Below are positions 1 through 8,635 of a stretch of 64,000 bases of DNA, piece after piece. The notes under the pieces were generated by a model. The model ran no database searches. It was given only the letters and a program-made list of their open reading frames with translations, and was not told the origin of the DNA. Position 1 is the stretch's first letter. Every line of letters begins with the position of its first letter. The stretch comes from Pseudarthrobacter enclensis. GTDB taxonomy: Bacteria; Actinomycetota; Actinomycetes; Actinomycetales; Micrococcaceae. The stretch covers positions 62,001-126,000 of the forward strand of contig NZ_JAUSRE010000009.1 of the NCBI RefSeq assembly GCF_030811655.1, given 5' to 3'. The position numbers and the translations under genes were made by a program.

Positions 1-3000
1 CCCACGGATACCCCCTGCGGGACCTGCCCCAGCTGCATCGAGCTGGCCAGGGGCGGCTCCGGTTCCCTGGATGTCATCGAGATCGACGCCGCGAGCCACG
101 GCGGCGTTGACGACGCGCGGGACCTCCGCGAGCGCGCCACCTTTGCGCCAGTCCGGGACCGCTACAAGATCTTCATCATTGACGAGGCCCACATGGTCAC
201 GTCGGCCGGGTTCAATGCCCTGCTGAAGATCGTGGAGGAGCCGCCGGAACACATCAAGTTCATCTTCGCCACCACCGAGCCTGACAAGGTCATCGGAACC
301 ATCCGGTCCCGGACCCATCACTACCCCTTCCGGCTGGTGCCGCCAGAGCCCCTGATGGCCTACCTGGAACTCCTGTGCCGCCAGGAGAACGTCCCGGTGG
401 CCCCCGGTGTCCTGTCGTTGGTCATCCGGGCCGGCGGCGGTTCCGTCCGCGACTCCCTCTCCGTCCTGGACCAGCTCATGGCCGGCGCCGGACCCACCGG
501 GCTTGACTACGAGCTGGCCGTGGCGCTGCTTGGCTACACCCACGCGTCACTGCTGGACGACGTCGTGGAAGCCACCGCCGCGTCCGACGCCGCCACCGTC
601 TTCCGTGCCGTGGACCGGGTCATCCAAACCGGCCATGACCCCCGCCGCTTCGTCGAGGACCTGCTGGAGCGCTTCCGCGACCTGATCATCGTCCAGGCCA
701 TGCCGGAGAGCGCCCATGCCATCCTGCGGGGAATGCCGGCGGACCAAATCGCCCGCCTCCAGAACCAGGCACACAACCTTGGAGCAGCGGAACTCTCCCG
801 CGCCGCAGACGTCACCAATACGGCCCTGACCGAAATGACAGGTGCCACGTCTCCGCGGCTGCACCTTGAACTGCTCTGCGCCCGGATACTGCTGCCCAGC
901 TCCGAGCAGAATGAGCGCGGGATGGCTGCCCGGATCGACCGGGTGGAGCGGCGCCTGAACTACGCCGGGAACGACGTCGCGGCTCCCGCCACCCCAGTGC
1001 CTGGTGTCAACGCGGCGCCGGTGGCTGCAGCGCCTGCAGCAACGGCAACGACTGAAGACCCTGCCGCGGTGCCTGCCGCCTCCGCGCAGTCCACACCCGG
1101 CACTCCCGAGGCACCGGCTTCCGTGCGGGGTTCCGACCCCACCGGAGCTGCGTCACCCGAAGCTCCGGCCGCCACGCCGGCAACGGACGGCCACGCCGTT
1201 CCCGCGGCTGAAGCTTCCCGCAGCCCGCTCACCCCACCGCGGGTAAGCACCAGCGACTGGCCTGTGGAGGAACAGGGACACGCCCGCACACCACAGGGCC
1301 CTGCTGCGCCAGGAACCACGCCCGCGGCAGCACGGCAGACGCCTGCAGCGCCGCAGAACAATGCAGCACCGCAAAAAAACAGCACCCCGCAAAGCAGCCC
1401 CGGGCCACAGAGCACCCCCGCGCCACAGACGGCCGCCCCTCAGCCGGCGGGCAGCATGCAGGCATCCGGCAACAACGAGCCGGCACTGCGCCAGGCGGCA
1501 CCTGACCAGGGAGCCCCGGCACACTCGGCGCCTCCCGCGTCCCCGGCCATGGGTGACGTGGAGGTCCTCCGCAGGGCGTGGCCTGACGTCCTGCAGGCGC
1601 TGTCCAAGATCAAGCGCAGCACCTGGGCCCTCGTTGAGCCCAACGCGCAGGTCAGCGCCTTTGACGGCAGTGTCCTCACCCTGTCGTTCACCACGTCCGG
1701 GCTTGCCGGGGCCTTCGGCAGGGCGGACCACTCCGACAACCTGCGCAAGGCTATCCACAAAACTGTTGGCATCGACTGCCAGATCAACGCGGTAGCCGGC
1801 GGCGGCCCCAGCCAGGCGAGCTCTGAGCCAAACCCAAAAGTGCCCGCCAGCCCGGTGGTTCCGGCCACTTCAGCTGACGTTGCATGGGGGCTGGCTCCGG
1901 CTCCCGCCCAAGCAGCTCCCCCGGCTGCTCCTGCCGCCGCGGCGCCGGCACCAGGAGCTGCGGCGGCTGCAGCCCAGGCTGCCACGCAAGGCAGGAGTAC
2001 CGGGGCCTTCAGTACAGCCGCCAGCACGACTGCCGCGGCACGCTCCGGAAGCACTGCTGTTGCAGCCACCCCGGCGGCTACCCAGCAGGCCGACACCCCG
2101 GCGGCGGATTCCCCCGCCTCCCCCTCGCAAGGATTGCCGTTTGGGTCCGGGCCCCACGGGGACGGCGACCAGGGTACGGATCCCGCCCGGGCCGCTTCCG
2201 GCAGCCCTGCAACCGGACCAGGCACCGACGACTCCGGCATGTCGCCGTCCCCGTCAGCCGGCGGCGACTACTCCTACTCGGATGACGACTGGGGGCCGCC
2301 CCGGGATGAGGACGCTCCTCCCCTGGACGAGGAACCGCCCATGGATTGGGAACCCTCGGGAGGCTCTGCAAGCCGCCCTGCCTCATCTTCTGCAACTGCA
2401 GCCAGCCGGCAGCCTGCGGGCGGACGCGGGGAGCCTGCGTCAGGGACCCCCGGAAGTACGGCCGTCAGTGCGCCGATGGATAGTGCCGCACAACCTGCCC
2501 CCCACACCACGCGCCAGCCGGCGGGCACCGTGCATGACCCCTGGACGCGTGCCGTGGAACAGGCGCCGGGCATCTGGGTGGTGGGAGACAAGAGCAACGT
2601 AGGCGCCAAGCACGCGCCATCTTCCACGGCTGAAAACATCGGGGAACAGGCCTCCGTCCCGCACTACGCACCCGCCACGGCCCAGGTTCCGCCCTCGATC
2701 CCCGCGGTTCCGGTCACACCGGCTGCGGATACGGTTTGGCAAGGCCAGGGCGTTGTAACTGCCTCTGGCAACGGTCATGGGGAGCCGGGTGCCGGGGGCT
2801 ACCACGAGCCGTCCCCCGAGCACGCCCCGGCACCCCAATTCGCCATGGCCTCGGCCGGCGCCGCCACGGTGGCACCGGTCCGCGTCCCACCGTCCTCCAT
2901 GGCACCGTCCCCTGTTGCACCGTCCCCTGCCGCACACTCCCCTGCTGCATCTGCTCCCGTTGCGGCGCCGCCCACCCAGGCCCCCGCGGTCGCACCGGCA

Positions 3001-3252
3001 GCGGGACGAACTGAAACACGGCAGAGCCTTTACCAGCGGTTGTCCAACAGCCCTGAAGCTGAGGCCGGCCGGGCCAAGGCGCCTGCCAAGGCCGCTGCCC
3101 AAAGCACCTACGTCCAGGACATTCCAAGCGCTGATGATGAGACCATCGAGGAGTCGGGGGTATTTGGCCGCGCCGCCGTGGAGCGCATCCTGGGCGGCAA
3201 GCTGATCGAGGAGCGGTCACTGGACGGAAGCCCGGTCCCGCCCCGCTATTGA
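1..3252 (+). CDS. dnaX: DNA polymerase III subunit gamma/tau (5' truncated by window)
   Basis: Clamp-loader ATPase of the replicative polymerase. The frame is open from base 1, so the start and the Walker A loop lie upstream of the window. The visible part begins inside the zinc module (cysteines at visible residues 6, 9 and 12), followed by the DEAH Walker B box near residue 61, a sensor segment reading FIFATTE and the SRT arginine finger near residue 103. After the AAA+ lid and collar (to about residue 320) comes a very long Ala/Pro/Thr/Gly-rich tail that fills most of the visible 1083 residues. A folded block lies near residues 515-600. The length far exceeds E. coli tau (643 residues). 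No frameshift signal for a separate gamma product was recognised. recR follows 72 bases downstream, the usual dnaX-recR pairing. Confidence 0.95.
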   Translation, partial: PTDTPCGTCPSCIELARGGSGSLDVIEIDAASHGGVDDARDLRERATFAPVRDRYKIFIIDEAHMVTSAGFNALLKIVEEPPEHIKFIFATTEPDKVIGTIRSRTHHYPFRLVPPEPLMAYLELLCRQENVPVAPGVLSLVIRAGGGSVRDSLSVLDQLMAGAGPTGLDYELAVALLGYTHASLLDDVVEATAASDAATVFRAVDRVIQTGHDPRRFVEDLLERFRDLIIVQAMPESAHAILRGMPADQIARLQNQAHNLGAAELSRAADVTNTALTEMTGATSPRLHLELLCARILLPSSEQNERGMAARIDRVERRLNYAGNDVAAPATPVPGVNAAPVAAAPAATATTEDPAAVPAASAQSTPGTPEAPASVRGSDPTGAASPEAPAATPATDGHAVPAAEASRSPLTPPRVSTSDWPVEEQGHARTPQGPAAPGTTPAAARQTPAAPQNNAAPQKNSTPQSSPGPQSTPAPQTAAPQPAGSMQASGNNEPALRQAAPDQGAPAHSAPPASPAMGDVEVLRRAWPDVLQALSKIKRSTWALVEPNAQVSAFDGSVLTLSFTTSGLAGAFGRADHSDNLRKAIHKTVGIDCQINAVAGGGPSQASSEPNPKVPASPVVPATSADVAWGLAPAPAQAAPPAAPAAAAPAPGAAAAAAQAATQGRSTGAFSTAASTTAAARSGSTAVAATPAATQQADTPAADSPASPSQGLPFGSGPHGDGDQGTDPARAASGSPATGPGTDDSGMSPSPSAGGDYSYSDDDWGPPRDEDAPPLDEEPPMDWEPSGGSASRPASSSATAASRQPAGGRGEPASGTPGSTAVSAPMDSAAQPAPHTTRQPAGTVHDPWTRAVEQAPGIWVVGDKSNVGAKHAPSSTAENIGEQASVPHYAPATAQVPPSIPAVPVTPAADTVWQGQGVVTASGNGHGEPGAGGYHEPSPEHAPAPQFAMASAGAATVAPVRVPPSSMAPSPVAPSPAAHSPAASAPVAAPPTQAPAVAPAAGRTETRQSLYQRLSNSPEAEAGRAKAPAKAAAQSTYVQDIPSADDETIEESGVFGRAAVERILGGKLIEERSLDGSPVPPRY

Positions 3253-3324
3253 GGACACTCAGGCCCCCACGCCTTGATCCTGCCCTGATCCACCCGCCAT
3301 CCATACCAAACTGAAGAGGGAAAC

Positions 3325-3924
3325 GTGTACGAAGGTGCTGTCCAGGAGCTGATCGATGAGCTCGGACGCCTTCCCGGAGTAGGGCCCAAGTCCGCGCAGC
3401 GGCTGGCGTTCCACATCCTCGAGGCCGACCCCCAGGACATGAAACGGCTGGTGGACGCCATCACCACCGTCAAGGAACGCGTCAAGTTCTGCACCGTCTG
3501 CGGCAACGTCACGGAGCAGGACCTGTGCAACATCTGCCGCGACCCGCGCCGCGATCCCGCCATTATCTGCGTTGTGGAGGAGTCCAAGGACGTTCTGGCG
3601 GTGGAGCGTACCCGTTCGTTCCGCGGGCGCTATCACGTGCTGGGCGGAGCGATAAATCCCATCGCGGGCGTAGGACCTGAGCAGCTGCGGATCCGCGAAC
3701 TGCTCACCCGCCTCAACGACGGCGAAATCCAGGAGGTCATTATCGCCACGGACCCCAACCTGGAGGGTGAGGCAACGGCCACCTACCTGGCCCGCATGCT
3801 CAAGACCATCGGCATTGCCGTCACCCGCCTTGCCTCCGGCCTGCCGGTCGGCGGGGACCTGGAATACGCCGACGAGGTCACTCTGGGCCGTGCGTTCGAG
3901 GGGCGCCGCAACGCCCTGGGCTGA
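3325..3924 (+). CDS. recR: Recombination mediator protein RecR
   Basis: RecR acts with RecF and RecO to load RecA at gaps during recombinational repair. The protein has 199 residues, the family's normal length. It shows the N-terminal helix-hairpin-helix ([14 protein letters not shown]), a C4 zinc finger (CTVCG and CNICRD near residues 57-72) and a Toprim domain ([12 protein letters not shown], then [12 protein letters not shown]). The start is a GTG 4 bases after a GAAGAGGG-type ribosome site. It lies just downstream of dnaX in the same direction and is probably co-transcribed with it. Confidence 0.96.
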   Translation: MYEGAVQELIDELGRLPGVGPKSAQRLAFHILEADPQDMKRLVDAITTVKERVKFCTVCGNVTEQDLCNICRDPRRDPAIICVVEESKDVLAVERTRSFRGRYHVLGGAINPIAGVGPEQLRIRELLTRLNDGEIQEVIIATDPNLEGEATATYLARMLKTIGIAVTRLASGLPVGGDLEYADEVTLGRAFEGRRNALG

Positions 3925-4019
3925 CGCACCCCGTTGCCGGCCGCCGTCGTACTCCTTTGTGGTTGAACCTGATGTCCGCTGCCGCAGCGTACCTGGCGTG
4001 GGCCGGTATGTGGTCACAA

Positions 4020-4049
4020 TTAAACGTCCCTCCGGGCACGGCGATAAAC
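4020..4049 (+). promoter_or_regulatory. Candidate promoter of lysC
   Basis: TTAAAC and TAAACT hexamers are separated by 18 bases, 80 bases upstream of the lysC start. This is a pattern match only. The rest of the 205-base recR-lysC gap shows no other recognisable element. Confidence 0.3.
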
Positions 4050-4129
4050 TGTCCCAAGGAATGCCGCGCCGTCCCGGCGTCAGGCCGCCTGGCCTCCAGA
4101 ACTCCAATTGATCCAATGAAGGTACGCGC

Positions 4130-5488
4130 ATGAGTACGCCCACCACCGAAGTGCACAACGCAACACAGCCGCAGGTGGCGCCCGCCGCCGGAGCGGTGAC
4201 CCAGCAGCTCATTGTGCAGAAATTCGGCGGGTCCTCCGTGGCGGACGCGGACGGAATCAAGCGTGTGGCAAGGCGCGTGGTCGATGCCCAGAAAGCCGGC
4301 AACGAGGTGGTTGTGGTCGTCTCGGCAATGGGTGACACCACGGATGAGCTCCTGGACCTCGCCGCGCAGGTGACCGATTCCGCGCCCGCCCGGGAAATGG
4401 ACATGCTCCTTTCGGCCGGCGAGCGCATCTCCATGGCACTGCTGGCCATGGCCATCAACAAGCTCGGCGCCTCCGCCCAGTCCTTCACCGGCTCGCAGGC
4501 GGGCATGATCACCGACGGAATCCACGGCAAGGCACGGATCATCGACGTCGACCCGCACCGGATCCGCACCGCCCTGGACAAGGGCAACATCGCCATCGTG
4601 GCAGGATTCCAGGGCATGACCCGGGCCACCAACGAAATCACCACACTGGGCCGCGGCGGCTCGGACACTACCGCCGTGGCACTGGCGGCCGCCCTCGACG
4701 CCGACGTCTGCGAGATCTATACCGACGTGGACGGCATCTTCACCGCGGATCCGCGGGTGGTTCCGTCTGCACAGAAGATCGACACCATCTCCAGCGAGGA
4801 GATGCTGGAACTCGCTGCTTCCGGCGCCAAGATCCTCCACCTGCGGTGCGTCGAATACGCCCGCCGGTTCGGCGTGCCGCTGCACGTCCGCTCCTCATTC
4901 AGCCAGCATGAAGGCACCTGGGTCATCCCCAGCGCCGACGACAAGATCACCACTCAAGAGGGAGTTGCCTTGGAGCAGCCAATCATCTCCGGCGTTGCGC
5001 ATGACCGTTCCGAAGCGAAGGTCACCGTTGTTGGTGTCCCGGACATCCCCGGCAAGGCCGCCGCGATCTTCCAGGTGATCGCAGACGCACACTCGAACAT
5101 CGACATGATCGTGCAGAACGTGTCCACGCACGGCACGGGCAAAACCGACATCTCCTTCACGCTTCCCATCGTGGAAGGCGCCGACGCCCTGGCCGCCCTC
5201 CACGCCGCACAGGACCAGATCGGCTTCGAGGCCATCGAATACAACGAGCAGATCGGCAAGCTGTCGCTGATCGGCGCCGGCATGCGCTCCCACCCCGGCG
5301 TTTCCGCCACCTTCTTCAAGGCACTGTCAGACGCCGGCATCAACATCAACATGATCTCCACGTCGGAAATCCGCATCTCCGTTGTGACCCACGCCGATCT
5401 GCTGGACGAAGCCGTCCGCGTGATCCACAAGGCGTTCGGGCTCGACACCGAAAGCGAAGCGACGGTCTACGGCGGCACCGGCCGCTAG
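4130..5488 (+). CDS. lysC: Aspartate kinase
   Basis: Phosphorylates L-aspartate, the first step to lysine, threonine, methionine and isoleucine. The protein has 452 residues. The amino-acid-kinase domain carries KFGGSSVA near residue 30, the substrate and ATP segments GRGGSDTTA and [13 protein letters not shown], and two C-terminal ACT domains (about residues 285-440) typical of a feedback-controlled enzyme. ATG 4130 follows GAAGG at suitable spacing. The first 24 residues are low complexity, and a GTG at 4196 could be an alternative start. An internal start at 4970 probably yields the separate regulatory subunit, as in Corynebacterium. The usual partner asd is not adjacent; a terminator follows at once. 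Confidence 0.95.
   Translation: MSTPTTEVHNATQPQVAPAAGAVTQQLIVQKFGGSSVADADGIKRVARRVVDAQKAGNEVVVVVSAMGDTTDELLDLAAQVTDSAPAREMDMLLSAGERISMALLAMAINKLGASAQSFTGSQAGMITDGIHGKARIIDVDPHRIRTALDKGNIAIVAGFQGMTRATNEITTLGRGGSDTTAVALAAALDADVCEIYTDVDGIFTADPRVVPSAQKIDTISSEEMLELAASGAKILHLRCVEYARRFGVPLHVRSSFSQHEGTWVIPSADDKITTQEGVALEQPIISGVAHDRSEAKVTVVGVPDIPGKAAAIFQVIADAHSNIDMIVQNVSTHGTGKTDISFTLPIVEGADALAALHAAQDQIGFEAIEYNEQIGKLSLIGAGMRSHPGVSATFFKALSDAGININMISTSEIRISVVTHADLLDEAVRVIHKAFGLDTESEATVYGGTGR
4970..5488 (+). other. lysC: Internal translation start for the LysC beta (regulatory) subunit
   Basis: Inside lysC and in the same frame, a TTG codon at 4970 is preceded after 5 bases by AAGAGGGAG (4956-4964), a strong ribosome site. 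Translation from here gives a 172-residue ACT-domain protein starting [18 protein letters not shown]. Corynebacterium glutamicum makes its 172-residue beta subunit from the equivalent point of lysC; that precedent is established knowledge, and its use here is inferred. Confidence 0.6.
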
Positions 5489-5498
5489 GTTAGCCGCG

Positions 5499-5544
5499 AA
5501 AAGCCGGGCTGCCTTTCCCTGGAAGGAAGGGCAGCCCGGCTTTT
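5499..5544 (+). terminator. Rho-independent terminator of lysC
   Basis: A 15-bp stem (AAAAGCCGGGCTGCC with its complement) is extended inward by imperfect pairing and ends in TTTT. It begins 11 bases after the lysC stop. A-rich on one side and T-rich on the other, it may also serve transcripts from the opposite strand. Confidence 0.85.
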
Positions 5545-5581
5545 GGCATCCCATGATGCGTGTCATGGCGGCCTGGAAAAG

Positions 5582-5836
5582 TCAGCTTTCGCGTTCCAGG
5601 TCTTCGCGGCGAACTGCGTAGTGGTGGCCGGTTGAATCGGTCTCGACCACGAAATGCGACAGATCCTCTTCTGAGGCCTGTTCAAATTCATCGTGTTTGT
5701 GTACGACGGGCGTATCGGCATCGAGTCGGGTGGCAGGACCAAACAAGAAGCGGAGCCTCTCGGTCAGGCCCATGAAACTGTCGAGGACATGTGCCACTGT
5801 TTCCACCCCCTTCCCGAAGCTCGGGCGAAAGCGCAT
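5582..5836 (-). CDS. Small conserved hypothetical protein (84 aa)
   Basis: Function not recognised. The protein is acidic and 84 residues long, with an N-terminal helix, a core LRFLFGPATR and a C-terminal strand reading DSTGHHYAVRREDLE. ATG 5836 has GGAG 5 bases upstream. The next gene on the same strand encodes a related protein: both share a (K/R)LRxxFGPA(S/T)R core and a C-terminal (D/S)xxGxxYxV segment. No signal peptide or membrane segment is visible. Confidence 0.75.
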   Translation of the reverse strand: MRFRPSFGKGVETVAHVLDSFMGLTERLRFLFGPATRLDADTPVVHKHDEFEQASEEDLSHFVVETDSTGHHYAVRREDLERES

Positions 5837-5913
5837 GTGACTCCAACGGGAGCCAGTGCCCTCATTTTATGCCCGGGGCCGGAAAAAGGCGCCGGCGCAG
5901 GGGACGGGAATTA

Positions 5914-6156
5914 CTAGCGCAGGGATCGGTCTTCGGGGTTCTTTGGCACTACGTAGGTGCTGCCGTCGGACCTGGTGATGGTTTCCCACTGCCGGGTCTC
6001 CGCCTGGCGCTGTGCCAGAAGCCGGCGGTTCTCTTCAGTCATGTCGTGGCCGAGTGCCGTGCGGCTGGCGGGGCCGAAGATGGCCCGCAACTTCCCTGTG
6101 GCCCGCATGAAGCGCTGGGAGGCATTGCCCCTGTCCGCGGACTTGTCCCTGCCCAT
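5914..6156 (-). CDS. Small conserved hypothetical protein (80 aa)
   Basis: Function not recognised. A basic N-terminus and the core KLRAIFGPASR are followed by a charged helix (EENRRLLAQRQAETRQW) and a C-terminal RSDGSTYVVPKNPED segment. The ATG at 6156 is preferred over an in-frame GTG at 6177 because GGAAGGAG lies 8 bases upstream of the ATG. It is a divergent paralogue of the adjacent downstream gene. It is transcribed divergently from the OhrR-like gene, and the shared 77-base space contains that regulator's likely operator. Confidence 0.75.
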   Translation of the reverse strand: MGRDKSADRGNASQRFMRATGKLRAIFGPASRTALGHDMTEENRRLLAQRQAETRQWETITRSDGSTYVVPKNPEDRSLR

Positions 6157-6200
6157 GAAGAGGCTCCTTCCACTCACCGTTTACCAGTAACAAATGTACA

Positions 6201-6220
6201 CTAATGGTTAGTGCACTAAC
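6201..6220. promoter_or_regulatory. Probable operator of the OhrR-like regulator
   Basis: A perfect 14-bp palindrome, GTTAGTGCACTAAC (6207-6220), overlaps another inverted pair, CACTAA-tgg-TTAGTG (6200-6214), so three copies of the half-site TTAGTG sit side by side. It lies 13 bases before the start of the MarR-family gene and between two divergent genes, the classical position for autoregulation. Confidence 0.65.
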
Positions 6221-6233
6221 AATTGGAGGATCC

Positions 6234-6722
6234 ATGACCGCCACAGCGGCAGCGAACGCAGAGACAACGCCCACGGCAGACCCGGACGTGGCGCGGGAGG
6301 AGGATCTGCTGCTGGAACACCAACTCTGCTTTGCGCTGACAGTGGCAGCGCGCAGCGTCGTGGGGGCCTATAAGCCCGTGCTTGAGAAACTCAACCTCAC
6401 TCATCCGCAGTACCTGGTGATGCTCTGCTTGTGGGAGGACAGCCCGCGGACCGTACGGAACATCAGCGAGGCGCTGGCCCAGGAACCGGCCACCATTTCC
6501 CCGCTCCTCCGCAGGCTGGAAGCGTCCGGACTGGTCACGCGCCGCCGCGCCGACGGCAACGAGCGCGCACTCGCCGTCGAACTGACCCCGAAAGGCGCTG
6601 CCCTGCGGCAGGAGGCGCTGCGGGTTCCGGGCACCATGATGGAGCGGCTGGGCCTGACCCGCAAACAGGTCGCCGAACTGCACGCGTCCATGATGGGCCT
6701 GATCGCCGCCACCTCCGCGTAG
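6234..6722 (+). CDS. MarR-family regulator, OhrR-like
   Basis: Winged-helix repressor of 162 residues. It matches the OhrR branch, whose members sense organic hydroperoxides through an N-terminal cysteine. The stretch EHQLCFAL carries a cysteine at the expected place near residue 29, and LTHPQYLVMLCLWE plus the wing and recognition helix (ATISPLLRRLEASGLVTRRR) are family hallmarks. ATG 6234 is chosen because GGAGG sits directly upstream; a GTG 30 bases earlier has none and would overlap the operator. No ohr peroxidase gene is present in the window, so its target is unknown. Autoregulation is likely. Confidence 0.85.
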   Translation: MTATAAANAETTPTADPDVAREEDLLLEHQLCFALTVAARSVVGAYKPVLEKLNLTHPQYLVMLCLWEDSPRTVRNISEALAQEPATISPLLRRLEASGLVTRRRADGNERALAVELTPKGAALRQEALRVPGTMMERLGLTRKQVAELHASMMGLIAATSA

Positions 6723-6799
6723 CTGTCCCCGTGTGCGGGACGCCGACCGCCGGCCCGCGCCAAGCGACTAGAATTACTGGACGAAGGAGAGGTGGCCTG

Positions 6800-7366
6800 A
6801 TGCGCAATTTTCGGATGCTCGCAGCAGTCCTGGCCTTGGGCGCCGGACTGGTCTCCGGTTGCAGCGGCACTCCGGACAGCGGGACCTCCGCGTCGGGGGC
6901 CTCCTCCACCGGATCCGCAGCGTCCTCCCCAGGCGGCGGCCCGGCCACCCCCTCCCCGGACACCGAAACCTCGATTGCTGCACCCGCTCCCGCCACTTCC
7001 CGGCCAAGTGCCGGCGCCGGGCAGGGAAACGCTGAACTTGCCATCACCGTAGTTCCGTCCCAGGGCGCGCCGGAAGTCGACTACACCCTGGTGTGTTCCG
7101 CCGGCACGCCGGCCGCGGAAAGCAGCCACCCGAATGCCGCGGCAGCCTGTGCAGCACTGAAGGCAAATCCTGGCATTGCTGCCCCGGCCCCGCCGGGAAC
7201 CGCGCAGCCCTGCACCCAGCAATACGGCGGCCCCCAGACAGCCACCATCTCGGGCGTGGTGGATGGTGTTGCCGTGGACTCAAAGTTTGCCCGGACCAAC
7301 GGCTGTGAGATCAGCGCCTGGAATGCCGCAAAGGACGTGTTGGGCGTTGCCGGTGGAGCCTCTTAA
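6800..7366 (+). CDS. Lipoprotein with SSI-type protease-inhibitor domain
   Basis: A 188-residue exported lipoprotein. The signal peptide ends in the lipobox VSGC (Cys near residue 21), then comes a Ser/Pro/Gly/Ala-rich linker to about residue 75. The C-terminal domain matches the Streptomyces subtilisin inhibitor family: four cysteines in SSI spacing (YTLVCS, AACAAL, PCTQQYGGP, TNGCEISAW) and the YGGPQ strand. By alignment to SSI the reactive-site P1 residue would be glutamine (inference). ATG 6800 has GAAGGAGAGG upstream. Its end overlaps the next gene by 14 bases, and a subtilase lies convergently about 1.3 kb away. Confidence 0.8.
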   Translation: MRNFRMLAAVLALGAGLVSGCSGTPDSGTSASGASSTGSAASSPGGGPATPSPDTETSIAAPAPATSRPSAGAGQGNAELAITVVPSQGAPEVDYTLVCSAGTPAAESSHPNAAAACAALKANPGIAAPAPPGTAQPCTQQYGGPQTATISGVVDGVAVDSKFARTNGCEISAWNAAKDVLGVAGGAS

Positions 7367-8276
7367 GGTCCTGGCGCCGGATGACGCACGCGCAAGGGAA
7401 GAAACCCACATCCGGCGCGTCAGCCGCTACGCCGATCCCTATCTCGCACGCCGGTCAGCCGGCCGGAAACATCCGGTGGAGGACTTCCTTTTCACCTACT
7501 ACACCCAAAAGCCCGGCCAGTTGAAGCGGTGGCACCCTGGTGCCGGAGCAGTCCTGACAGGCAGTCAGGCAGCCACGCGGGCGGCCTGGAAGCATTACCG
7601 GACGCTCGACGACGGTGAACTTGCGTCCCTGGGGCTGGCTGCGGGAAGTACCGCGGTCACTTTCGATCGGGACGCCTTCCTGGCCGACCGCAAGGAAGCA
7701 GTGGCCTTCGCCGGCATTATCCTCCGCGGCACGGCGGCACGGCCGGCGCAGTTCGGCTGTTTTGGGCTGCACGAGTGGGCCATGGTCTACCGTCAGGACA
7801 AGTTCGACCTCCGCCACGAGTACCTGCAGCTGCGGCTGGGAGCTGCAGGCACCGACAAGGTCGTGGAGGACAACAGGATCCGCTGCACCCACTTCGACGC
7901 TTTCCGGTTCTACACCCCGGACGCCATCCCGCTCAACGAGCATTCGCCCAGCCGCGAAACCCAGCGGCACATGGAGCAGCCCGGTTGCCTGCACGCCAAC
8001 ATGGACCTCTACAAGTGGGCCTACAAGTTGCTGCCCGCGCTGCCCAGCGAACTGGTTATGGACTGCTTTGAACTGTCCTGGCGGATCAGGGCCATGGACA
8101 TGCAGGCTTCCCCCTATGACCTGGCCGACTGGGGCTACCCTGCCATCCCCATCGAGACGCCCCGGGGCAAGGCCGCCTACGTGGAGTACCAGCGCGCCTT
8201 CGCGGACGAAGCGGCCCACCTGCGGGAAAGGCTTGCCACGGAACTTGGAGCCATGTCTGGGGGACCACCCCGGTGA
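7353..8276 (+). CDS. Conserved actinobacterial protein, often annotated 3-methyladenine DNA glycosylase
   Basis: A soluble protein of about 307 residues. It contains HPVEDFLFTYYTQKPGQLKRWHPG near residues 30-55 (an aromatic segment) and histidine/aspartate-rich stretches such as RCTHFDAFRFYTP and EQPGCLHANMDLYKWAYKL. Homologues in this genus are usually labelled 3-methyladenine DNA glycosylase, but I see no helix-hairpin-helix-GPD motif, so the function is unproven. The start is GTG 7353, inside the end of the SSI lipoprotein gene; upstream extension is possible only through that gene's alternative frame. Its stop overlaps the next start by 4 bases, which implies translational coupling. Confidence 0.6.
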   Translation: MEPLKVLAPDDARAREETHIRRVSRYADPYLARRSAGRKHPVEDFLFTYYTQKPGQLKRWHPGAGAVLTGSQAATRAAWKHYRTLDDGELASLGLAAGSTAVTFDRDAFLADRKEAVAFAGIILRGTAARPAQFGCFGLHEWAMVYRQDKFDLRHEYLQLRLGAAGTDKVVEDNRIRCTHFDAFRFYTPDAIPLNEHSPSRETQRHMEQPGCLHANMDLYKWAYKLLPALPSELVMDCFELSWRIRAMDMQASPYDLADWGYPAIPIETPRGKAAYVEYQRAFADEAAHLRERLATELGAMSGGPPR

Positions 8277-8605
8277 TCGACCTGACCATCAGCATCCGGG
8301 AGGACAGCAACGCCCCGGAGCACGTCTTCCGGCTGCTGTCCCTGGACGGCAAGCCGGCTGCCGGGACCACGGTGCCGCAGCCGGTGGCGGCATTGGCGGC
8401 CGTGGAGCGGTTCGGCGCAGACCTCTTCTTCCCCAAGCCCGGGCCGCCCAGGCTATGCACCCAGCAATACGGCGGCCCGCAGGTGGCCGTGGTCACCGGA
8501 ACATTCCATGGCCGCACCGTCCACTCGACCTTCACGCGTACCGATGGCTGCGAAATCGCCCGTTGGAAGGCCATGGCACCCTTGCTGGGCGGGACGGCTG
8601 CCTAA
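8273..8605 (+). CDS. SSI-family inhibitor-like protein without signal peptide
   Basis: A 110-residue protein that starts at GTG 8273, overlapping the previous stop as GTGA. Its C-terminal half matches the SSI family (LCTQQYGGPQ, then FTRTDGCEIARW) and shares the CTQQYGGPQ strand with the lipoprotein two genes upstream. It has no signal peptide or lipobox. The first disulfide pair of SSI is missing (LLSLDG and AALAAV replace the two cysteine segments); only the pair around the reactive loop remains. It may be cytoplasmic and need not inhibit a protease. A strong hairpin follows. Confidence 0.75.
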   Translation: MIDLTISIREDSNAPEHVFRLLSLDGKPAAGTTVPQPVAALAAVERFGADLFFPKPGPPRLCTQQYGGPQVAVVTGTFHGRTVHSTFTRTDGCEIARWKAMAPLLGGTAA

Positions 8606-8635
8606 CCTTTGGCAGGACCGGAAGCTGCAGGAACG

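Noticed and set aside
1153..3102. Several minus-strand open frames opposite the dnaX tail
   Set aside because: They are low-complexity arginine/glycine-rich shadows of an Ala/Pro-rich coding strand.
7353..8276. Firm assignment as 3-methyladenine DNA glycosylase
   Set aside because: No helix-hairpin-helix-GPD or Mpg signature is visible; the label is carried over from common annotation practice.
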